A stretch of DNA of 64,000 bases from Paludibaculum fermentans. GTDB taxonomy: Bacteria > Acidobacteriota > Terriglobia > Bryobacterales > Bryobacteraceae. Shown piece after piece: positions 46,601-54,335 of this stretch. The translations under genes and the position numbers were made by a program. The notes beneath the pieces were generated by a model, which was not told the DNA's origin, did no database searches, and saw nothing but the letters and a program-made list of their open reading frames with translations. How positions within the stretch are numbered: the first letter of the stretch is position 1; every line of letters starts with the position of its first letter. The stretch is from positions 8,447,501-8,511,500 of the forward strand of contig NZ_CP063849.1 in NCBI RefSeq assembly GCF_015277775.1, read 5' to 3'.

Positions 46601-46909
46601 GTAGATGTCAGTCCCTTCCTCGAAGATGATGTAGACGAACGAATACCCGAAGTCCGAGAACCCGCGCACGTCTTTCACCTTCGGCGCGCCCAGCATCGTG
46701 GTGACGATGGGGTACGTGACCTGGTCCTCCATGATGTCCGGACTGCGGTCCCACCGCGAGTACACGATCACCTGCGTATCGCTCAGGTCCGGAATCGCAT
46801 CCAGCGGCACCGTCCGCATCGAGTAGATTCCGCCCACGACAGCGAACCCCACCAGGATGAACACCAGGAACTTGTTCGCGGCCGAGAACTCAATAATCCG
46901 GTCGATCAT
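43643..46909 (-). CDS. cusA: CusA-like heavy-metal RND efflux pump
   Basis: 1088 aa, the usual HME-RND length. DRIIEFSAANKFLVFILVGF opens the first TM; VPLDAIPDLSDTQVIVYSRW, MVDAAIVVVEQTHKKLEEW and LYMPSTLPGISVNDAQRLM are the HME-RND signatures. The latter two are closer to CusA (Cu+/Ag+) than to CzcA, as is the GKAGRAETSTDPAPLSMMETV stretch. The pump takes metal from periplasm/cytoplasm to the outer-membrane channel in exchange for protons. Metal specificity is inferred from motif style and the Cys/Met/His-rich neighbours. The ATG overlaps the cusB stop (ATGA). Confidence 0.9.
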   Translation of the reverse strand: MIDRIIEFSAANKFLVFILVGFAVVGGIYSMRTVPLDAIPDLSDTQVIVYSRWDRSPDIMEDQVTYPIVTTMLGAPKVKDVRGFSDFGYSFVYIIFEEGTDIYWARSRTLEYLSSVLPRLPQGVKTELGPDATGVGWVFQYALVDTTGKRSLAELRSLQDWFLNYQFKSVPGVAEVAPIGGFVRQYQVNVDPNRLQAYNIPIMRVVEAVRKGNDDVGGRLIEMAGAEYMVRGRGYAKSEEDIGKIALGASENGVPIRVSDVGTVTLGPDMRRGVADYNGTGDVVSGIIVMRQGENALNVIERVKAKIKEVEPGLPAGLKIVSTYDRSDLILRSVENLKGTLTEEMIIVSLVILVFLWHVPSAIIPVFTIPIAIIISFIPMKMMGLTSNIMSLGGIAIAIGAMVDAAIVVVEQTHKKLEEWERTGRKEDYHRVVVNAVKEVGGPSFFALLVIAVSFLPVLTLEAQEGRLFKPLAYTKNFSMIVAAVLAITLDPAMRLLFTHMQKFQFRPAWLARVANAVLVGTIHSEEHHPISRILIRIYDPVCRWALRWKYAVIAAAVAMVLVTIPVFEKLGSEFMPPLNEGSLLYMPSTLPGISVNDAQRLMQVQDRIIKKFPEVESVMGKAGRAETSTDPAPLSMMETVIVLKPETEWRKVSTWYSDWAPEWSKGVFRRLTPDHITQDQLVEEMNAALKLPGASNAWTMPIKGRIDMLTTGVRTPVGIKIYGSDLRQIERLGGEVEALLPRIEGTRNVFAERTGGGYFLDFDWKRDELARYGLTIADAQDVLMSAIGGENVTTTIEGRERYPVNVRYFRDFRSDVNMLGRVLVPTMDAKKQVPISELASIKTVTGPGMLRDENGLLNGYVYVDVAGRDVGSYVEEAKKLVRDNIKLPPGYTIAWSGQYEAMQRVKERLTVILPVTLFLVLMLLYLNTKSLTKTLIIILAVPFSAVGAIWFLYALGYNMSIGVWVGLIALMGVDAETAVFMLLYLDLAYEKAKKDGRMSTLGELQDAIHDGAVKRIRPKFMTVACMFLGLVPIMWSAGAGGDVMKRIAAPMIGGIFTSFLLELVVYPAIYEVWKWNSEVKKQSHAQA

Positions 46910-48204
46910 TGCTTTGCCGCCTGCCCATGATCGTGCGTCGCCGCGCCGGTGCCCGGTGACCGCATCTGGCTCTCGCTATCGATCAGGAAGTTGCCTGACG
47001 TCACCACCTTTTCGCCCGCCGCCAACCCCTTCAGGATTTCGATCCTGTTGCCGATCCGGTCGCCCGTCTCCACCGCGCGCGGCTCCAAATACCCGTCTCC
47101 GCGATCCACAAACACCGTCTTCCGCAACCCCGCGTCCAGCACCGCATCCGCCGGGACACTCACGCGCCGCGGCGACGACACTGTGAAATCGACGTCCACG
47201 AACATGTCCGGCTTCAACAGCAGCCCCGGATTCTCCGCCTCCAGCCGCACCTTCAGCGTGCGCGTCATCGGGTCCACCTGGGGCTGGATATAATTCACCC
47301 GCGCCGCGATCTTCCGTCCACCGGCGTAGCTCAACGTCAGCGTGGCGCCCATTCCTTCGCGGATCATGCTCATCTCGTTCTCGAACACATCCGCCATCAC
47401 CCACACGCGGCTCAGGTCCACAATGCTGTAGAGCTCCGTCTCCGGCATCACGCGCTGCTTCGGAAACGCATTGCGCGTCATGACATAGCCGCTGATCGGC
47501 GCATGCAGCGTGATATTCGTCACCGGCAGCCGCGACTTCTCGATCCCCGCGATCTGCTCCGCCGTCAGGTCCCACAGCTCCAGCCGCTTCCGGGCAGCGT
47601 TGATCAGTGACTCGCCCTGCGCGCCGGTCCCCGCCAGCGTGCTGTTCCTCAGGATCTCGCGGCTCTTGAGAGCTAGCAGATACTCGTGCTGGCTCGCCAG
47701 TAGCTCCGGGCTGTACAACGTCAGCAGCGGCTGGCCCTTCTCCACCAGCTTGCCGGTGAAGTTCACAAACACCTGGTCGATCCAGCCCTCTGTCTTCGAC
47801 TGGACCCTCGCCTGGCGCGTCTCGTCGATCGCCACCTTGCCCACCGCCCGGAAGCTGTGCGACCCCGCCGCCTCTTCCGCTACGCCATACCGCACGCCAA
47901 TCAGTTGCTGCTTCTCCGCTGACACATGGATCGTGCCCGCCGGCATGCTCGCCAGGTCCCCGCCCGCCGCCTTCGTGCCAGCCGAATCCGCCTCGTCCGG
48001 CACCAGCCTCATTCCGCAGATGCCGCATTCGCCCGGCTTGTCCGACCGGAAGTTCGGATGCATCGGGCAGTGGTACCCGTGCGGCTTCTCGGCCTGGTGC
48101 AAGCCCTTCGCCTCGCGCGGACCATACCACCGCCCATACCCGAAACCGCCTACGAACGCCGCCGCCAGCAGCACCAGGGCCAGGAGGACCTTCAGAACCT
48201 TCAT
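46906..48204 (-). CDS. cusB: CusB-like membrane-fusion protein with an N-terminal metal-binding domain
   Basis: 432 aa. An N-terminal anchor/signal (LLALVLLAAAFVGGFGYGRW) is followed by YHCPMHPNFRSDKPGECGIC near residues 43-62, the heavy-metal-binding YHS-like domain (HMBD) often fused to CusB. The rest is a periplasmic adaptor: barrel (GKVAIDETRQARVQSKTEGW), hairpin (KGQPLLTLYSPELLASQHEYL), and beta domains (SIVDLSRVWVMADVFENEM). It bridges CusA and the outer-membrane factor and may hand metal to the pump. Its ATG overlaps the stop of the preceding cusC gene by 4 bases. Confidence 0.9.
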   Translation of the reverse strand: MKVLKVLLALVLLAAAFVGGFGYGRWYGPREAKGLHQAEKPHGYHCPMHPNFRSDKPGECGICGMRLVPDEADSAGTKAAGGDLASMPAGTIHVSAEKQQLIGVRYGVAEEAAGSHSFRAVGKVAIDETRQARVQSKTEGWIDQVFVNFTGKLVEKGQPLLTLYSPELLASQHEYLLALKSREILRNSTLAGTGAQGESLINAARKRLELWDLTAEQIAGIEKSRLPVTNITLHAPISGYVMTRNAFPKQRVMPETELYSIVDLSRVWVMADVFENEMSMIREGMGATLTLSYAGGRKIAARVNYIQPQVDPMTRTLKVRLEAENPGLLLKPDMFVDVDFTVSSPRRVSVPADAVLDAGLRKTVFVDRGDGYLEPRAVETGDRIGNRIEILKGLAAGEKVVTSGNFLIDSESQMRSPGTGAATHDHGQAAKQ

Positions 48205-49469
48205 GGCAGCAGGCTCCTCCCCGTCATCTCTTCCAACCGGCTCACGGCGAGGTAGTAGTTCTGCAGCTCTTCGTAGTAATTCATCTCGTACTCGACCACC
48301 GTGACGTAATTCATCAGCACGGTCAGAAAGTCCACTGATCCGGTCTCGTAGGACGACAGCGACGACTCCAGCGCCAGGCTCGACTGCGGAATGACCGTCT
48401 GGCTGTACAGCTTGATCAGTTGGTTCGACGTCTCCGCCATCAACTGGTCGTCCTTGATCCGGAAGTGCAGCGACTGGTTGCTCGCTTCGTAATCGCGCCG
48501 CGACGCCGCCAGCGTCTGCGACTGCTCCGTCACCGCTGGCCGCTGCTTGCGGAAGAAATAGAGCGGGATCTTGAAGTCGGCGCTCAACTGATACATGGGC
48601 GGCATCGAGCCCATGTTGAAGTACCCCGCTTTGATCGTGTAGTCGGGATAGTATTCCTTGCGCGCCATGTTCACCGCCAGCTCCGCGCGCTGGATCATCT
48701 TCTCGTCCTTCAGCAGCATCGGCGAGTTCTGCTTTGCCGCCTCGTACAACTCCTCCAGTCCCACCTTCATCTCCTGCGGCAACAGCGCATCCGGCTTCTC
48801 CAGCGACGACCCCGGAGCCCGGTTCACCAGGCTCACGATCTCCGCCTCCCGCGCCCGCTTCTCGCGCTCCAACTGGATCCGCTTCGTCGCCAGAATCGAG
48901 ATCTGCGTCTGGGCCTTGAACACATCCTGCTGCGCCGCTTTGCCCACCGAGTACCGCGCTTCGGTGATTTTCAGCAGCCGCCTCAGCAGGTCAATGTTGC
49001 GATCCAGAACCTCCACGACCTCAAACGCGTAAGCCCGCCGGTAGTACGCCTGCTTGATCCTCGACACCACGCTCAACTGCGCCTGCGTGTAGTTCTGGAA
49101 CTCGGCCTCGTACTCCTTCACCGCCATATCGCCCTGCAGCTTCCGCTTGCCCGGCCACGGCACTTCCTGCGACACCATGAAGCCGATATTCGACGTCGGT
49201 TCCTTGCCTAGTCCTGCGCCTGGCCACGGCCGCCCGTTGCTGGCAAACCCTGGCGAAAACATCGGGTCCGGCAGGCTGCTCACCTGGCCCGGCCGCTGCC
49301 GCGCCGCTTCATACCGTTTCTGCGAGGCCAGGATCTCCGGATTGTTGCTCAGGGCCTCAGCCAGCAAGGCCTTGAGGCTGCCGGGCGGTTCGGCGGCCCG
49401 CAGCCACCCCAGTGCCATCAGCACCGTCAGGCTGAACCGGATTGCGAAGATGGGCGGGCGTGTATCCAT
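48201..49469 (-). CDS. cusC: CusC/TolC-type outer-membrane efflux protein
   Basis: 422 aa from the ATG at 49469 (a GTG codon just before it would add one residue). A signal peptide (FAIRFSLTVLMALGWLRA) precedes two outer-membrane-efflux repeats (LLAEALSNNPEILASQKRYEAARQ; YEAAKQNSPMLLKDEKMIQRAE) with long helices typical of the TolC/OEP family. It forms the exit duct of the tripartite pump. It is the first gene of the cusCBA unit. The 134-base region to the divergent sensor kinase should contain both promoters. Confidence 0.87.
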   Translation of the reverse strand: MDTRPPIFAIRFSLTVLMALGWLRAAEPPGSLKALLAEALSNNPEILASQKRYEAARQRPGQVSSLPDPMFSPGFASNGRPWPGAGLGKEPTSNIGFMVSQEVPWPGKRKLQGDMAVKEYEAEFQNYTQAQLSVVSRIKQAYYRRAYAFEVVEVLDRNIDLLRRLLKITEARYSVGKAAQQDVFKAQTQISILATKRIQLEREKRAREAEIVSLVNRAPGSSLEKPDALLPQEMKVGLEELYEAAKQNSPMLLKDEKMIQRAELAVNMARKEYYPDYTIKAGYFNMGSMPPMYQLSADFKIPLYFFRKQRPAVTEQSQTLAASRRDYEASNQSLHFRIKDDQLMAETSNQLIKLYSQTVIPQSSLALESSLSSYETGSVDFLTVLMNYVTVVEYEMNYYEELQNYYLAVSRLEEMTGRSLLP

Positions 49470-49603
49470 CACTGTCCAGACAAGGGCAGTTCCTGGGCCA
49501 ACCTCGCGGACTTGTCTATCTCTTTCCGGGTCAATGCTTTGTGCTCGGCACCAGCCCGCCGCCCGTGTCGAACCTGGAGACTTTCAGACGGCGATTGTCC
49601 AAA

Positions 49604-50764
49604 ATGAGGCACCGCCGGAAGTCCGCTCGCCGCGCCCATCTACGTTACACTCCCTACATCGGGACCCCTGTGGAGCCAGAACGCCAGAAAACCAATTGGG
49701 TCGCCATCGCCCTGGTCGTGGCCGCCATCGCCGCCATCAGCGCCGGCCACTACTTCACCCCGCCCAGCCAGTTGATGTGGCATGGAGTCTTCCAGCGCGC
49801 CTACTACCTGCCGGTCGTCTTCGCCGCCATCACCTTCGGCTGGATCGGCGGACTCGCCGCCGCCGCCACCGCGGGACTCGCCTACCTCCCGCACATCATG
49901 ACCGCCTGGACCGGCATGCGCCACTACGAACTCGAGCAATACGTCGAGATCATCATGTTCTTCGCCGTCGGAGCCGTCACCGGCATCCTGGCCGACAAGG
50001 AACGCCATCGCCGCCTGCAACTCCAACAAACAGCTCAACAACTCAGCCACGTCTACCAGGAACTCCAGAGCACCTTTGAACAGGTAAAACGCGCTGATCG
50101 CCTCTCTGCCATCGGCCAGCTCGCAGCCGGCCTGGCCCACGAGATCCGCAACCCCCTCGCCAGCATCGACGGCGCCGCCGAAGTCCTGCTAGTGGGCGGC
50201 GAACCCGAAGAGGTTCGCCAGGAGACCCTTGGCATCATCCGCAAGGAATGCGCCCGCCTCAACCGCCTGCTCTCCAGCCTCCTCGACTTCGCCCGCCCCC
50301 GCCATCCGGAATGGCGCGAAGTGAACGTTGCCGGAGTTCTCGACAAAGTCCTTGAACTCGTCGCCCACTCCGCCAAGAATGGCATCCGGTTTGCCAAAGA
50401 GTTTCACGGCGGTCCGCCGCGTCTGGTCTGCGACGAGGAACAGTTGGCCCAAGTCCTTCTTAATCTCATCCTGAACGCCACCCAGGCCATGCCGAGGGGC
50501 GGGGAAGTGCGCGTCGACGTCGAATCCAGCCGCGAAAGCCTCGAGATCCGGGTCAAGGACCAAGGCGAAGGCGTGCCCGAGGAACTGCTCGACCGCATCT
50601 TCGATCCCTTCTTCACCACCAAGGACACCGGCACCGGCCTCGGCCTCTCCGTCGTCCACCAGATCGTCTCCCAGCACGGCGGCAAAGTGGCTGTCACCCG
50701 CAATCCCGATAGAGGACTGATGTTTACCCTTTCGTTCCCGCAGAAACAGGCCGTACAACCGTGA
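49604..50764 (+). CDS. Sensor histidine kinase of a ZraS/NtrB-like two-component system
   Basis: 386 aa from the ATG at 49604; a GTG at 49670 is also possible and neither has a clear ribosome site. Three hydrophobic helices (NWVAIALVVAAIAAISAG, YLPVVFAAITFGWIGGLAAA, VEIIMFFAVGAVTGIL) and no large periplasmic sensor domain are seen. A short coiled-coil leads to HisKA (GQLAAGLAHEIRNPLASIDG) and HATPase (QVLLNLILNATQAMP, DPFFTTKDTGTGLGLSVVH). It overlaps the next gene (GTGA) and is divergent from cusCBA, so it probably senses metal or envelope stress and controls the efflux operon; that link is inference. Confidence 0.87.
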   Translation: MRHRRKSARRAHLRYTPYIGTPVEPERQKTNWVAIALVVAAIAAISAGHYFTPPSQLMWHGVFQRAYYLPVVFAAITFGWIGGLAAAATAGLAYLPHIMTAWTGMRHYELEQYVEIIMFFAVGAVTGILADKERHRRLQLQQTAQQLSHVYQELQSTFEQVKRADRLSAIGQLAAGLAHEIRNPLASIDGAAEVLLVGGEPEEVRQETLGIIRKECARLNRLLSSLLDFARPRHPEWREVNVAGVLDKVLELVAHSAKNGIRFAKEFHGGPPRLVCDEEQLAQVLLNLILNATQAMPRGGEVRVDVESSRESLEIRVKDQGEGVPEELLDRIFDPFFTTKDTGTGLGLSVVHQIVSQHGGKVAVTRNPDRGLMFTLSFPQKQAVQP

Positions 50765-52128
50765 CCGGCAAACGCATCCTGATTGTCGACGACGAGGAGA
50801 GCCTGCGGCGCGTCACCCAGCTCCGCCTGCAGCAGGCCGGCTACGAAGCCTCTACCGCCGCCGATGGCGATGAAGCCCTCGCCTTCCTCCAACGCCACCC
50901 TCAGGATCTGGTCCTGACCGACCTCCGCATGCCCGGCATGTCCGGTCTCGACCTGCTGAAGCGCATCCGTCAGGACTACCCCGAAATCATCGTCATCGTC
51001 GTCACCGCCTTCGGCACCATTGAGTCCGCCGTCGAAGCCATGAAACACGGAGCCTTCGACTACATCATCAAGCCGGTGAACTCCGACGCCCTCCGCATCA
51101 TTCTCGCCCGAGCCCTGGAGCACCACGAACTCCGCCGCGAAGTGCAGTCCCTCCGCACCGCCATCGACCGCAAGTTCGGCTTCGAAAGCATCATCGGCCG
51201 CTCCAAAGCCCTGCTCTCCACCCTCGAGAACGCTGCTCGCGCCGCCCAAAGCGCCTCCACCGTCCTGGTCCGGGGCGAAACCGGCACAGGCAAGGAACTC
51301 CTGGCCAAGGCCATCCACTTCAACAGCCCGCGCCGCGACCGCCCCATGATCGTCATTAATTGCGGCGCCATCCCCAGGGAACTCCTGGAATCCGAGCTCT
51401 TCGGTCACACCCGCGGCTCCTTCACCGGAGCCGTCGTCGCCAAACAAGGCAAAATCGAGATGGCCGACCAGGGCACCCTCTTCCTGGACGAAATCGGGGA
51501 AATGCCGCTGGAGCTCCAGGTGAAGCTGCTGCGCCTCATCCAGGAACGCGAGATCGAAAAGATCGGCGCCACACAACCGGTGAAGGTCGATGTCCGCATC
51601 ATCGCCGCCACTCATCGCAACCTGCAGGCCATGGTCGAAAACGGCACCTTCCGCGAAGACCTCTACTACCGCCTCGCCGTCATCCCGCTGGAACTCCCGC
51701 CCCTCCGTGAGCGCCCGGACGACGTGCCTGAACTGGTGGCCATGTTCTTCCACAAGTTCAAACAGCGCCTGGAGCGGCCCGATCTCATCCTGCCCCAAAC
51801 CCTATTGCCCCACTTCTCCACTTACCGCTGGCCCGGCAACGTCCGCGAACTGGAGAACATCGTGGAGCGCCTGGTAGTCCTCTCCCCAGGTCCGGAAATC
51901 ACGATCGCCGACCTCCCCGAAGACCTCCGCCGCCAGCGCGACCCCCTGGAAGCGATCCAGCTTGAACTCCCCCCGCAAGGCATCAGCCTCGAAGCGGTGG
52001 AGAAGGAGCTGGTTTTGCGGGCCCTCCAGAAGTGCAACTGGAACCAGACCAAGGCGGCGGACTACCTGGACATCAGCCGCAAAGTCCTGATCTATCGTAT
52101 GGAGAAGTTCGGATTAAAGAAGGACTAG
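50761..52128 (+). CDS. Sigma-54-dependent response regulator (NtrC/ZraR type)
   Basis: 455 aa from a GTG overlapping the kinase stop. Receiver: Asp54 in VLTDLRMPGMSG. AAA+ domain: Walker A GETGTGKE, the sigma-54-contact loop as GSFTGA (the GAFTGA variant with Ser), Walker B LFLDEIGE, and the arginine-finger region FREDLYYRLAVIPLELPPLRER. A Fis-type HTH follows at the C-terminus (CNWNQTKAADYLDISRKVLIYRM). It activates sigma-54 promoters when phosphorylated. No convincing -24/-12 site was found in the cusC-kinase gap by eye. Confidence 0.93.
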   Translation: MTGKRILIVDDEESLRRVTQLRLQQAGYEASTAADGDEALAFLQRHPQDLVLTDLRMPGMSGLDLLKRIRQDYPEIIVIVVTAFGTIESAVEAMKHGAFDYIIKPVNSDALRIILARALEHHELRREVQSLRTAIDRKFGFESIIGRSKALLSTLENAARAAQSASTVLVRGETGTGKELLAKAIHFNSPRRDRPMIVINCGAIPRELLESELFGHTRGSFTGAVVAKQGKIEMADQGTLFLDEIGEMPLELQVKLLRLIQEREIEKIGATQPVKVDVRIIAATHRNLQAMVENGTFREDLYYRLAVIPLELPPLRERPDDVPELVAMFFHKFKQRLERPDLILPQTLLPHFSTYRWPGNVRELENIVERLVVLSPGPEITIADLPEDLRRQRDPLEAIQLELPPQGISLEAVEKELVLRALQKCNWNQTKAADYLDISRKVLIYRMEKFGLKKD

Positions 52129-52160
52129 CCGGTCTTCCAGCCAATCAGCTCTGGATAGGA

Positions 52161-52205
52161 GGGCGGACCCCCAGGTCCGCAGGCGGTCCCCTGACCGCCC
52201 TTCTT
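52161..52205 (+). terminator. Tandem hairpins after the response-regulator gene
   Basis: Two perfect 7-bp hairpins lie back to back: GCGGACC (52163-52169)/GGTCCGC (52174-52180) and GGCGGTC (52182-52188)/GACCGCC (52193-52199), each with a 4-base loop, followed by TTCTT. The outer GGGCGG and CCGCCC can also pair. This is likely a terminator, or a palindromic intergenic repeat acting as one. Confidence 0.6.
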
Positions 52206-52264
52206 CCCCAATCGAGGCCCCCCATCGTTGCGGAACCCCCCTGGATTCAGCTAGTCTAGTGTGT

Positions 52265-52354
52265 GGTGAGGTGCGAGAGTGGTTGAATCGGGCGGTCTCG
52301 AAAACCGTTGAACCTTTACGGGTTCCGTGGGTTCGAATCCCACCCTCACCGCCA
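52265..52354 (+). tRNA. tRNA-Ser (CGA)
   Basis: The 7-bp acceptor GGTGAGG (52265-52271) pairs with CCTCACC (52344-52350), followed by discriminator G and an encoded CCA. The anticodon loop CTCGAAA places CGA at 52299-52301, reading UCG. A long variable arm (TGAACCTTTACGGGTTCC region) and the T-arm GGGTTCGAATCCC identify a class II serine tRNA. It marks the left border of a region with decayed genes and repeats. Confidence 0.95.
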
Positions 52355-52858
52355 GTTCCAAGGCGTTCGCGACAGGAACTGGCTCCGGCCGTTAGCTTCT
52401 CCAAACTAACCCTACTGTCGGCCACAGGTTTGTCCCAACTGCCAGCCACTGGCTCTCCTCCTACTTCATCGCGACATCCTGAATAATCTGATAACCCGGT
52501 CAGCGGGATCCCCGCGCCGCATAACCCTGCACGCCCTACACACCGGAGGGCCCGAGCCTTCGGCCGCATTGCCATGATGAGAACCCCCGGCATCCCTTAA
52601 TAGCAGGTGGCGGTACTAAAGGAAATGCCGTCTCCCTTTAATTGCGCGTGGGTGAAGTCCAGCCAGGGATGCCCGTTAGGATCCCTTTCCCTATCACGCC
52701 TGGTCCGCTCGCTTCGACGCGGGCGGAATGCAATTGGCGATTGGTCTTCGGAGCCGGCGACGCCCAGCCAACGCCCCTGGATGTTCACATCGGCGTCCAT
52801 CGGCGTCCATCGGCGGCCTGATTCGCAATTCGCGATTCGCGAATATAGATTGGATGGC
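52355..52858. other. Intergenic region after tRNA-Ser (504 bases), with short direct repeats
   Basis: No credible gene is seen; frames open across it have no family features. Its right end carries two exact tandem copies of the 10-mer CGGCGTCCAT (52791-52810) and then three 7-base repeats (G/A)ATTCGC (52820-52840) ending in the palindrome ATTCGCGAAT (52835-52844), just before the regulator gene. No copy of the tRNA 3' end was found that would mark an attachment site. Confidence 0.55.
52820..52844 (+). promoter_or_regulatory. Candidate operator of the winged-helix regulator
   Basis: Three direct 7-base repeats (GATTCGC, AATTCGC, GATTCGC) end in the palindrome ATTCGCGAAT, 15 bases before the regulator ATG. 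The spacing and symmetry suggest an autoregulatory binding site, as expected for a toxin-antitoxin-like pair. Confidence 0.4.
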
Positions 52859-53395
52859 ATGGTGCTGAAGCCACAAGACGTGTATGTGGTGCTCAAGATC
52901 TTGGCATCCCGGGCGGATCGTGCGCCGTACTCCCAACTGGCCGCGGAGTTGGTCATGAGCCCATCTGAGGTGCACGCTTGCGTGCGCCGCTCGGAAGGTA
53001 GCCGCTTACTCCACGGGCCGCAAAGGAAGAATCGGCGGAACTTTGCCGCGCTCGAAGAGTTCCTCGTGCACGGGCTGAAGTATGTCTTTCCGCCCGAACG
53101 GGGCGAAGTCACCCGCGGGGTTCCCACCTCGTATGCCGCCGAGCCGCTTCGCGGCCTGATCACGCAAGGGGATGACCTGGTTCCCGTCTGGCCGTACGCG
53201 GAGGGCAAGCAGCGGGGCATCGCGTTTGAGCCGCTGTACAAGACTGCCCCTATCGCCGCTCTGCGCGACTCCTGTTTCTACGAGTATCTGGCCCTCGCCG
53301 ACGCCTTGCGGGACGGCCGCGCCCGTGAGCGGAAGGCGGCCGAGGCGGGACTGTGCAGGCGTTTCAGGGAAGCAAATGAACGACTCAAATCGTGA
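52859..53395 (+). CDS. Winged-helix regulator paired with a nucleotidyltransferase gene
   Basis: 178 aa from the ATG at 52859; upstream sequence in frame is repeat-rich intergenic DNA. MVLKPQDVYVVLKILA and YSQLAAELVMSPSEVHACVRRS form a winged HTH, followed by ALEEFLVHGLKYVFPPERGEVTRGVPTSYAAEPLR and EPLYKTAPIAALRDSCFYEYLALADALRDGRARERK (regions near residues 58-92 and 124-160). I recall this protein as the usual partner of AbiEii-like nucleotidyltransferases. It overlaps the next gene by 20 bases. The gene itself looks intact, although its partner is broken. It may act as antitoxin/repressor; that is inference. Confidence 0.7.
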   Translation: MVLKPQDVYVVLKILASRADRAPYSQLAAELVMSPSEVHACVRRSEGSRLLHGPQRKNRRNFAALEEFLVHGLKYVFPPERGEVTRGVPTSYAAEPLRGLITQGDDLVPVWPYAEGKQRGIAFEPLYKTAPIAALRDSCFYEYLALADALRDGRARERKAAEAGLCRRFREANERLKS

Positions 53396-54067
53396 GCAGT
53401 TAGTTGTCGCTGCACGGCTCCTGCGCCCGCTGCTTGGGGAACTCGTGTTTGTTGGCGGGACGGTCACCGGCCTCCTGATTACGGACCAGACCGCTGCCGG
53501 ACCGCGAACAACATTCGATGTGGATGCGATCGCCGAGATCACCTCCTACGCGGAATAGGAAGCGTTTGGAGAGCGGCTGCGAGCTTTGCAATTCCATGAA
53601 GACGCCCGGGAAGGAGCGCCTCCGTGCAGGTGGGTCCAACACGAGACGACGCTCGATGTGTTGCCCCTTGACGAGAATATTCTCGGGCTCTCCAACCGCT
53701 GGTATCGATCTGCGATGGAACCTTTGGTCATTGAACGGTTGCCGGCGACCTCGAGATCCGCATTATCACAGGTCCGTATTTTCTCGCTACGAAGCTCGAA
53801 GCGTTCAAGGGCCGTGGGCAGGGCGACTTCTTCGGTAGTCACGATCTGGAGGACCTCATCTCAGTCGTGGATGGTCGCGCGGAACTTGTCGCGGAGGTCC
53901 AGGCGGGTGTCGCTGACCTCCGCGCCTACTTGCGCGCCGAGATCAGTGGCCTACTGAAGACGCCCGGATTTCTTGACGCACTGCCCGGATATCTCATTCC
54001 GGACGCGGCGAGTCAGGCTCGAATCGACCCCGTGCTCCGGCGCCTGGAAGCAATCGCATCGCAGTAG
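53376..54067 (+). pseudogene. Broken nucleotidyltransferase (AbiEii-like toxin) gene
   Basis: From the ATG at 53376 the frame reads MNDSNREQLVVAARLLRPLL, then LVFVGGTVTGLLITD and RTTFDVDAIAEITSYAE, the nucleotidyltransferase core, until TAG at 53556-53558. The same frame continues past the stop with family-like sequence (FGERLRALQFHEDAREGAP, TLDVLPLDENILGLSNRWY) to about 53735. There a frameshift moves the coding to another frame (LEIRIITGPYFLATKLEAF, SHDLEDLISVVDGRAELV, RIDPVLRRLEAIASQ) that ends at TAG 54065-54067. Rejoined, the protein would be about 230 aa. The stop replaces what is probably a Tyr codon. It is therefore a recently inactivated gene, unless stop readthrough and frameshifting occur. 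Confidence 0.8.
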
Positions 54068-54195
54068 GCGCCTGGTCGGCTGTGGAACGGGCGACGCTTG
54101 GAATCACAGAATGGGTGCGGAATGACCGCTGGCGCCGCCTTCGGCGATCGCCAAGTCATTGAAAATGCGTGCGCTTGTCAGATTTTTGCCCATTC

Positions 54196-54223
54196 ATGAT
54201 GCGGGTATATATACCCGCATCAT
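54196..54223 (+). repeat. Perfect 28-bp palindrome with a TATATATA centre
   Basis: Each 10-base arm (ATGATGCGGG and its complement) flanks TATATATA; the symmetry is exact over 28 bases. It could be a binding site for a dimeric regulator or a cruciform-forming site. Confidence 0.75.
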
Positions 54224-54319
54224 AGATGGGCGCGGTTTCGTGTAAAGAATCCCTCAATCCATTGTAAATAAGCCACTTACCTCCCTCTTCTTGAGCAAGC
54301 GTGAGAGATCCAATTGCTA

Positions 54320-54335
54320 CAGGTATATATACCTG
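54320..54335 (+). repeat. Perfect 16-bp palindrome sharing the same core
   Basis: CAGGTATATATACCTG is exactly symmetric and shares the 12-base core GGTATATATACC with the palindrome at 54196-54223; the centres are 118 bases apart. Confidence 0.7.

Noticed and set aside
49470-49603. A sigma-54 promoter between cusC and the sensor kinase gene
   Set aside because: No pair with GG and GC at the required spacing could be found by eye on either strand; a weight-matrix scan would be decisive.
50404-51798. A 464-codon minus-strand frame opposite the sigma-54 regulator
   Set aside because: Antisense shadow of a gene with complete NtrC-type motifs.
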